A stretch of DNA of 64,000 bases from the NCBI RefSeq assembly GCF_011682145.1, contig NZ_WHJH01000022.1:36351-100350 (forward strand), given 5' to 3'. The notes beneath the pieces are model-generated. The model was not told the DNA's origin. It made no database searches and saw nothing but the letters and a program-made list of their open reading frames with translations. Both the position numbers and the translations under genes were made by a program. Each line of letters starts with the position of its first letter. The first letter of the stretch is position 1. Below, piece after piece: positions 59,367-64,000 of the stretch. Source of the stretch: Massilia mucilaginosa (GTDB lineage Bacteria > Pseudomonadota > Gammaproteobacteria > Burkholderiales > Burkholderiaceae_D).

Positions 59367-60920
59367 ATGGCAAACGCACAGTTGTTCCAGACCTTGAAGG
59401 GAATTTTTGTCCCTCGCGCCGATGGTCTCAATTCGCCAGGCGCTGCGGCTTACAGCATGACGCCACGGCACCAGCTGGCGCAGTATGCCGCCACCGGTTG
59501 CCTGAATTCGACCTATTACGTCAATGCGCAAGCGCAGCTGGCCACGGTGCTGGAACTGTGCGAAAAAGTCGACGCCAGATTTATCGCGCAGACCGCGATT
59601 TACTGCCGCGAACGCGGTTATATGAAGGATATGCCGGCGCTGCTGACCGCTGTATTGGCCGCCAAGGGCGCGCCGGAACTGACCCCGGTGTTCCGCCGCG
59701 TGGTCAATAACGGCAAGATGCTGCGCACTGTGGTGCAGATTATCCGCTCCGGCGCGGCCGGCCGACAATCGCTGGGCACCCGGCCGAAAAAGCTGGTGCA
59801 GCAATGGCTGAACCGCGCATCGGAAAAGGAATTACTGTCGGCCTCGATCGGCACCTCGCCGTCGCTGGGCGATGTGGTGAAGATGGTGCACCCGACACCG
59901 TCGCAAGCCTGGCGTGAAGCGTTTTTCGCCTGGTTGATCGGCAAGCCGTTCAATGCCGAAGCGCTGCCGGATGCGCTCAAGGCCTTCCAGGCATATCAGG
60001 CCGACCAGTCGCAGCCGGTGCCGGACGTGCCGTTCCAGATGCTGACGTCATTGTCCTTGCCGGCGCAGGCCTGGGCGCAGATTGCACGCCAGGGCGGCTG
60101 GCACATGGTGCGCATGAATTTGAATACCTTCGCCCGCAATGGTGTGTATGAGCTGCCGGGCATGATCGAAGTGATCGCCGACAAGCTGCGCGATCCGGAA
60201 GCGATTGCCAGGTCGGGTGTGTTTCCGTATCAGCTGATGTCGGCGTATATGGCGGCATCGAACGACGTGCCGCGCGCTATCGGCGACGCCTTGCAGGATG
60301 CGCTGGAACTGTCGCTGGCCAATGTGCCCAAGGTCGAGGGCAGGGTGGTGATTTGCCCGGATGTGTCGGGATCGATGCAGTCGCCGGTGTCGGGTTATCG
60401 CGGCGGCGGCACCTCGAAGGTGCGTTGTATCGATGTCGCCGGACTGATTTCGGCCGCCATGCTGCGCAAGAATCCGGATGCGCTGGTGCTGCCGTTCGAG
60501 AATTATGTGCGGGTGTGCGAACTCAATGCCCGCGATACGGTCATGACCAATGCGCAGAAGCTGGCGGCGATTGGCGGCGGCGGTACCAACTGCAGCGCGC
60601 CGCTGGTGCAGATGAACAAGCAGAAGGTGATGGCCGACCTGGTGGTGTACGTATCCGACAATGAATCGTGGATCGACCAGCGTGCCGGCGCCACTGCGAC
60701 CATGGCCGAATGGGCGCTGTTCAAGCAGCGCAATCCGGCGGCGCGGCTGGTGTGCATCGACTGCACGCCGAACAGTACCAGCCAGGCGGCCGAGCGTAGC
60801 GATGTGTTGAATGTGGGCGGTTTTTCGGACGATGTATTCAAGATCATCGCCGCATTCGCGGCCGGCCAGCTGGGCGCCGGTCACTGGGTGGGCGAGATCG
60901 AATCGATCGCGCTGGAGTAA
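59367..60920 (+). CDS. rsr: Ro60/Rsr TROVE-domain RNA-binding protein
   Basis: A 517-residue bacterial Ro orthologue. The TROVE domain (about 15-320) forms a HEAT-like ring that holds misfolded RNA ends in its centre and Y RNA on its outside. A von Willebrand A domain follows with the metal-dependent DVSGSMQS (about 332) and TNC/D-type GGGGTNCSAPL. Bacterial Ro proteins guide PNPase or other nucleases to structured RNA with the help of Y RNAs. The gene begins after AGGA and lies first in the rsr-Y RNA-rtcB-rtcA transcript driven by sigma-54. Confidence 0.95.
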   Translation: MANAQLFQTLKGIFVPRADGLNSPGAAAYSMTPRHQLAQYAATGCLNSTYYVNAQAQLATVLELCEKVDARFIAQTAIYCRERGYMKDMPALLTAVLAAKGAPELTPVFRRVVNNGKMLRTVVQIIRSGAAGRQSLGTRPKKLVQQWLNRASEKELLSASIGTSPSLGDVVKMVHPTPSQAWREAFFAWLIGKPFNAEALPDALKAFQAYQADQSQPVPDVPFQMLTSLSLPAQAWAQIARQGGWHMVRMNLNTFARNGVYELPGMIEVIADKLRDPEAIARSGVFPYQLMSAYMAASNDVPRAIGDALQDALELSLANVPKVEGRVVICPDVSGSMQSPVSGYRGGGTSKVRCIDVAGLISAAMLRKNPDALVLPFENYVRVCELNARDTVMTNAQKLAAIGGGGTNCSAPLVQMNKQKVMADLVVYVSDNESWIDQRAGATATMAEWALFKQRNPAARLVCIDCTPNSTSQAAERSDVLNVGGFSDDVFKIIAAFAAGQLGAGHWVGEIESIALE

Positions 60921-60940
60921 AGAACGTTGATGTACCGGTT

Positions 60941-61014
60941 TTGAGTGCGGTGCGAATGCCGATGCGACTACATTTTGCAAATGCTCGCAGTGAAATTTGT
61001 CGCATTGTGCTCAA
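60941..61014 (+). ncRNA. Y-RNA-like element A
   Basis: First of five elements between rsr and rtcB. Outer stem: 60941-60955 pairs with 61000-61014 over 15 consecutive base pairs (10 Watson-Crick, the rest G-U). The 5' strand ends TGCGA followed by a 7-nt bulge ATGCCGA-like segment, then inner helix TGCGA/TCGCA (60963-60967 with 60985-60989) capped by a loop containing CTACAT. The 3' strand has a 10-nt bulge ending TTTG before TCGCA. It begins 21 nt after the rsr stop. Confidence 0.75.
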
Positions 61015-61023
61015 TCGTTTTAC

Positions 61024-61105
61024 CCCGAATGCAGGCAAAGACTACATCCACGGTCGCAAGGGCTTCGCGTCCTACGACTGACACGTCTTGCCGCTCCTTG
61101 TCGGG
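61024..61105 (+). ncRNA. Y-RNA-like element B
   Basis: Outer helix CCCGA (61024-61028) pairs with TCGGG (61101-61105); an ATGCA bulge is followed by inner helix GGCAA (61033-61037) with TTGCC, and the 3' bulge GCTCCTTG precedes TCGGG. The element carries the shared signature GAATGC (61027) and GACTACAT (61040). The terminal region contains a further TTCG-type hairpin. Confidence 0.65.
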
Positions 61106-61122
61106 ACTTTGCTTTACAGGTT

Positions 61123-61203
61123 TTGAGCGCTGTGCGAATGCTTGATGCGAATACATCTCCAAATTTATCTCGCATCGGATTTATCTTGTCGCACGGTGCT
61201 CAA
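61123..61203 (+). ncRNA. Y-RNA-like element C, paralogue of A
   Basis: Outer stem 61123-61137 pairs with 61189-61203 over 15 base pairs. Compared with element A, three stem positions changed (U-G to C-G, G-U to U-G, G-U to G-C) with pairing kept. The inner helix GATGCGA (61144-61150) pairs perfectly with TCGCATC (61170-61176), two pairs longer than in A. Shared signature GAATGC (61136) and GAATACAT (61149); 3' bulge ends CTTG before TCGCA. Confidence 0.78.
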
Positions 61204-61212
61204 TCGTTTTAC

Positions 61213-61292
61213 CCCGAATGCTGGCGTGACTACATGGGGGTTGCTGTTGGCCTGACGCCGGCAACTGTTTGTCCCGCCGACTCCTTGTCGGG
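61213..61292 (+). ncRNA. Y-RNA-like element D, paralogue of B
   Basis: Outer helix CCCGA (61213-61217) with TCGGG (61288-61292), bulge ATGCT, inner helix GGCG (61223-61226) with CGCC (61275-61278), and the 3' bulge GACTCCTTG. Relative to B the inner helix changed from GGCAA/TTGCC to GGCG/CGCC with pairing kept. Shared signature GAATGC (61216) and GACTACAT (61228). A GC-rich arm CTGACGCCGGCA lies in the loop. Confidence 0.68.
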
Positions 61293-61304
61293 AATTGATT
61301 TTTT

Positions 61305-61411
61305 GGCGAATGCAGTCCGGATTACATTGCGTTCCCGGTTCGAGTCCGGGCGGTTGCGCAAGCGGCCGTAGCTCAACTGGTAGAGCAAATTGTCCGGGCG
61401 ATGTTGTCGCC
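61305..61411 (+). ncRNA. yrlA: Y RNA with permuted tRNA-like module (YrlA type), element E
   Basis: Outer helix GGCGA (61305-61309) with TCGCC (61407-61411), bulge ATGCA, inner helix GTCCGGA (61315-61321) with TCCGGGC (61393-61399, 7 bp), 3' bulge GATGTTG. Inside are, in order, a T-arm CCCGG-TTCGAGT-CCGGG (61334-61350), a 7-bp acceptor-like stem CGGTTGC/GCGGCCG closed by a GCAA tetraloop (61351-61368), and a D-arm GCTC-AACTGGTA-GAGC (61371-61386). The T-arm precedes the D-arm, so this is not a tRNA gene but a permuted tRNA mimic, as known for bacterial YrlA RNAs beside rsr. The Y-stem takes the place of the anticodon arm. Confidence 0.9.
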
Positions 61412-61443
61412 CCTTGCATCATCTTATATATAGTGAGAAAAAT

Positions 61444-62679
61444 ATGAAAAACGAAAACTACGATGTCCTGAATGTGGAAGAGGGCCGCCACGTCAAAATG
61501 TGGACCAAGGGCGTGCCGGTGGAAGACGTGGCCAAGAAGCAGCTGGCCAACACCGCCAAAATGCCCTTCATTTACAAGCATATCGCGGTCATGCCCGACG
61601 TTCACCTTGGTAAAGGTTCGACCATCGGCAGCGTGATCCCGACCCTGGGTGCGGTGATCCCGGCGGCGGTCGGTGTGGATATCGGTTGCGGCATGATGGC
61701 GGCCAAGACCACCCTGACCGCGAACGACCTGCCGGATAACCTGTCGGCGCTGCGTAGCGCCATCGAACGCGCGATCCCGCACGGCATGTCGCCGAAGACG
61801 CGCGGCTATCGCGGCCGCGACGAAGGTTCGTGGAATACGCCGCCAGCGGCGGTGGATGTGGCCTGGGGCCAGTTGAAAGATGAATTCGACGCCATCTGCC
61901 TGAAAACGCCGAAGCTGAAAACCACGAACAACTACCGTCACCTGGGAACGCTGGGAAGCGGTAACCACTTTGTGGAAGTCTGCCTGGATGAGGTCGGTTT
62001 CGTGTGGTTCATGCTGCATTCGGGTTCGCGCGGCGTGGGTAATGCCATCGGTACCCATTTCATCGAGCTGGCCAAGAAGGATATGCGTACCCACTTCATC
62101 AACCTGCCCGATCAGGACCTGGCGTACCTGGCCGAAGGAACGCAGCACTATAACGATTACATCGAGGCGGTCAGCTGGGCGCAGAAATTCGCCCGCACCA
62201 ATCGCGATGTGATGATGCATAACCTGATCGCCGCGGTGCGTACCGTGATCACCAAGCCGTTCGAGACGCATGTGGAAGCGGTGAACTGCCACCATAATTA
62301 TGTGCAGAAGGAGCATCACTTCGGTAAAGATGTGCTGATTACCCGTAAGGGCGCCGTGTCGGCCCGTCCGGGCGAGCTGGGTATCATCCCGGGTTCGATG
62401 GGAGCGAAGAGCTTTATCGTTCGCGGTAAAGGCAATCCGGACAGCTTCAATAGCTGCAGCCACGGCGCCGGCCGCACCATGAGCCGTACCGAGGCCAAGC
62501 GCCGCTATACGCTCGACGACCAGATCAAGGCGACCGAGGGCGTGGAGTGCCGCAAGGATGAAAATGTGATTGACGAGATTCCGATGGCGTACAAGGATAT
62601 CGACGCGGTCATGCACGCCCAGCGCGACCTGGTGGATGTGGTCCATATCCTCAAGCAGGTGGTGTGCGTCAAGGGTTGA
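61444..62679 (+). CDS. rtcB: RNA-splicing ligase RtcB
   Basis: A 411-residue GTP- and manganese-dependent ligase that joins 2',3'-cyclic phosphate or 3'-phosphate ends to 5'-OH ends, as in broken tRNA or rRNA. Metal ligands are in MPDVHLGKG (about 49), VDIGCGMM (Cys about 80), GSGNHFVEV and HSGSRGVGN; the guanylylated His lies in SHGAGRTMSR (about 339). Length and order match E. coli RtcB closely. A GTGAG site precedes the ATG, which is 32 nt after the last Y RNA element. Archease, needed by some RtcB proteins, is not seen. Confidence 0.97.
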   Translation: MKNENYDVLNVEEGRHVKMWTKGVPVEDVAKKQLANTAKMPFIYKHIAVMPDVHLGKGSTIGSVIPTLGAVIPAAVGVDIGCGMMAAKTTLTANDLPDNLSALRSAIERAIPHGMSPKTRGYRGRDEGSWNTPPAAVDVAWGQLKDEFDAICLKTPKLKTTNNYRHLGTLGSGNHFVEVCLDEVGFVWFMLHSGSRGVGNAIGTHFIELAKKDMRTHFINLPDQDLAYLAEGTQHYNDYIEAVSWAQKFARTNRDVMMHNLIAAVRTVITKPFETHVEAVNCHHNYVQKEHHFGKDVLITRKGAVSARPGELGIIPGSMGAKSFIVRGKGNPDSFNSCSHGAGRTMSRTEAKRRYTLDDQIKATEGVECRKDENVIDEIPMAYKDIDAVMHAQRDLVDVVHILKQVVCVKG

Positions 62680-62732
62680 TGGCGCTGCTGCTTACACTCG
62701 CTGTTTACACTGCATAAGAAGAAGACTTGAAG

Positions 62733-63755
62733 ATGATTGAATTAGATGGCGCCCTCGGCGAAGGCGGCGGACAAATCCTGCGCAGCGCGCTGACCTTGTC
62801 CATGATTACCGGGAAGGCGTTCTGCATCAATAATATCCGGGCCGGCCGCAAGAAGCCCGGTCTGCTGCGCCAGCACCTGGTGGCGGTGCAGGCTGCCGCA
62901 AAGATCAGCGATGCAGCTGTCAGTGGGGCGGAACTGGGCTCGCTGAAGCTGGTTTTTGCGCCCAAGGCGATCAAGGGCGGCGATTATCAGTTTGCGATCG
63001 GTTCGGCCGGCAGTTGCACTTTGGTGCTGCAGACCGTCATGCTGGCACTGCTGCATGCGGACGGCCCCTCGACGGTGCGCATCAGCGGCGGCACGCATAA
63101 CCCCATGGCGCCGCCGGCGCAGTTCCTGCAACGCGCCTATATACCGCTGCTGCGCAAGATGGGCGCCGATATCGATGTCGAGCTGGTTCGCTCCGGGTTC
63201 TATCCGGCCGGTGGCGGGTGTGTGGTGGCGACCATCGCACCGTGCGCGCAATTGAAGCAGTTGACCTTGACGGAACGTGGCGAACGCACGGGCGGCTATG
63301 CCGAGGGAATCGTGGCGGGATTGCCGGCGCCGATCGCGCTGCGCGAGCTCGAATGCGTCGGCCTGGGAATGGGCTGGTCGGGCGACAAGCTGCGCATGCG
63401 CGGCTTGCCAGCCGATCAGGGACCGGGCAATGCCTTGCTGATTACCCTTGAATATGAACACGCGACCGAGGTGTTTTGCGCTTTTGGCGAAAAGATGGTG
63501 CGCGCCGAGACGGTCGCCAAGGATGCCATGCACGAGGCGCGCCGCTATATCGCATCCCAGGCCGCGGTGGGCGAACACCTGGCGGACCAGTTGATGCTGC
63601 CGATGGCCCTGGCCGGCGGCGGCAGTTTTACGGCGGACGTGATCTCGCAGCATGCCACCACCAATGCGGAAGTGATCGGTCGTTTTCTGCCCGTTGCGAT
63701 CACGCTCGATGAGGGGGAACTGCGCAGCACCTGTACCGTTCGCGCGACGGCGTAA
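62733..63755 (+). CDS. rtcA: RNA 3'-terminal phosphate cyclase
   Basis: A 340-residue ATP-dependent enzyme that turns RNA 3'-phosphates into 2',3'-cyclic phosphates, the substrate of RtcB. MIELDGALGEGGGQILRSAL opens it; RAGRKKPGLLRQH (about 38) and GSAGSCTLVLQ are conserved, and the adenylylated His is in SQHATTNAEV (about 306). ATG 62733 is preferred over TTG 62727. It is the last gene of the sigma-54 operon, 53 bp after rtcB, and is followed by a weak terminator hairpin and the rRNA promoters. Confidence 0.97.
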   Translation: MIELDGALGEGGGQILRSALTLSMITGKAFCINNIRAGRKKPGLLRQHLVAVQAAAKISDAAVSGAELGSLKLVFAPKAIKGGDYQFAIGSAGSCTLVLQTVMLALLHADGPSTVRISGGTHNPMAPPAQFLQRAYIPLLRKMGADIDVELVRSGFYPAGGGCVVATIAPCAQLKQLTLTERGERTGGYAEGIVAGLPAPIALRELECVGLGMGWSGDKLRMRGLPADQGPGNALLITLEYEHATEVFCAFGEKMVRAETVAKDAMHEARRYIASQAAVGEHLADQLMLPMALAGGGSFTADVISQHATTNAEVIGRFLPVAITLDEGELRSTCTVRATA

Positions 63756-63762
63756 AAAGAGT

Positions 63763-63781
63763 CCTTGCCAGTGTGGCGAGG
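63763..63781 (+). terminator. Short hairpin after rtcA
   Basis: CCTTGCCA/TGGCGAGG, 8 bp with a 3-nt loop, 7 bp past the rtcA stop. The T-tract is poor (GGGCTTTGC), and its left arm overlaps the -35 element of the rRNA promoter. Confidence 0.4.
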
Positions 63782-63794
63782 GCTTTGCTATAGT
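63765..63794 (+). promoter_or_regulatory. rRNA operon upstream promoter
   Basis: TTGCCA (63765-63770) and TATAGT (63789-63794) with an 18-bp spacer, facing the rRNA leader that follows. Confidence 0.55.
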
Positions 63795-63882
63795 TCGCCT
63801 CCCCGCAGAAACGGTTAACGAAATCAAGTAGTTAGCGCACTGTGAGGGCCGTCCCGAAAGAGACGCGGTAGCAAAGAAGGGG

Positions 63883-63911
63883 TTGACGAGAAACGCGAAA
63901 CGCTGCATAAT
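63883..63911 (+). promoter_or_regulatory. rRNA operon downstream promoter
   Basis: TTGACG (63883-63888) and CATAAT (63906-63911), 17-bp spacer, followed by a C-rich discriminator and the leader of the rRNA operon. The stretch 63795-64000 contains no protein gene. Confidence 0.75.
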
Positions 63912-63975
63912 CTCACCTCTCTGCTGCAACGAACACAACGCTTCGTAGCAAACGGCAGAAGGCGGTACAGAACAA

Positions 63976-63986
63976 GTTCTTTAACA
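63976..63986 (+). promoter_or_regulatory. boxA antitermination site of the rRNA leader
   Basis: GTTCTTTAACA matches the NusB/NusE boxA consensus (TGCTCTTTAACA) and is followed by ATTAACAGTCGATA, the usual betaproteobacterial sequence before 16S rRNA. The 16S gene itself starts beyond the window. Confidence 0.85.
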
Positions 63987-64000
63987 ATTAACAGTCGATA

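Noticed and set aside
61334..61386. A true tRNA gene in front of rtcB
   Set aside because: T-arm and D-arm are present but in reversed order and there is no anticodon arm or CCA end. It fits a permuted Y RNA module instead.
63763..63781. Strong terminator for rtcA
   Set aside because: The stem is short and lacks a T-tract; it also overlaps a promoter element, so it is listed only with low confidence.
1..64000. CRISPR arrays, prophage or insertion sequences
   Set aside because: No regularly spaced repeats, transposase, integrase or phage structural genes were seen on either strand.

Overview
This is a GC-rich chromosomal window from a betaproteobacterium, most likely an Oxalobacteraceae member of the Massilia/Duganella/Janthinobacterium type. 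The evidence is the trpEGDC arrangement with gph, rpe and apaG close by, a DUF2058 protein, several TAT- and Sec-exported hydrolases, many signalling proteins, and an rRNA-operon leader at the right edge. I see no prophage, insertion sequence or CRISPR array.

Layout. 1-19 kb is accessory secretion and signalling: a TAT-exported phospholipase C cut by the window edge, an HDOD protein, a DUF6351 lipoprotein hydrolase, three neighbouring damaged genes (6.0-8.5 kb), a CAP-domain protein, two DJ-1/PfpI proteins (one a GlxA-type regulator), two paralogous Lys/Ala-rich exported proteins, a chemoreceptor, and a helicase with a toxin-like N-terminus and an ankyrin tail. 19-28 kb holds a 25-residue membrane protein, a SWIM-SNF2 helicase, an MHYT-GGDEF-EAL protein and two membrane proteins of unknown role. 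28-31 kb has two intact tRNA-Phe genes and a third 3' tRNA-Phe fragment that forms the end of a diguanylate cyclase gene. 31-38.4 kb carries a UbiH-like monooxygenase, dsbC, an IorAB-type molybdenum hydroxylase with a MobA-like partner, and an M61 peptidase. 38.4-44 kb is trpC, a LysE exporter, trpD, trpG and trpE behind a leader peptide with four Trp codons and an attenuator, preceded by gph. 44-48.5 kb is a Fur-type iron-uptake operon lying between gph and rpe. 49.5-57.5 kb has rpe, apaG, an enoyl-CoA hydratase, a carotenoid oxygenase, a MerR regulator, a secreted cysteine protease, and dadA under a tandem glycine riboswitch.

The most interesting region is 57.5-63.8 kb, an RNA-repair locus. 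The CARF-containing sigma-54 activator RtcR is divergent from a Ro60 homologue (rsr), which starts 39 nt after a textbook sigma-54 promoter and is followed by rtcB (RNA ligase) and rtcA (RNA cyclase). The 523-nt spacer between rsr and rtcB is not empty. It contains five consecutive RNA hairpins with one shared architecture and base changes that preserve pairing. The last carries a permuted tRNA-like module (T-arm, 7-bp acceptor-like stem closed by GCAA, then D-arm). I read this as an array of five bacterial Y RNAs. The window closes with rRNA-operon promoters and a boxA antiterminator.
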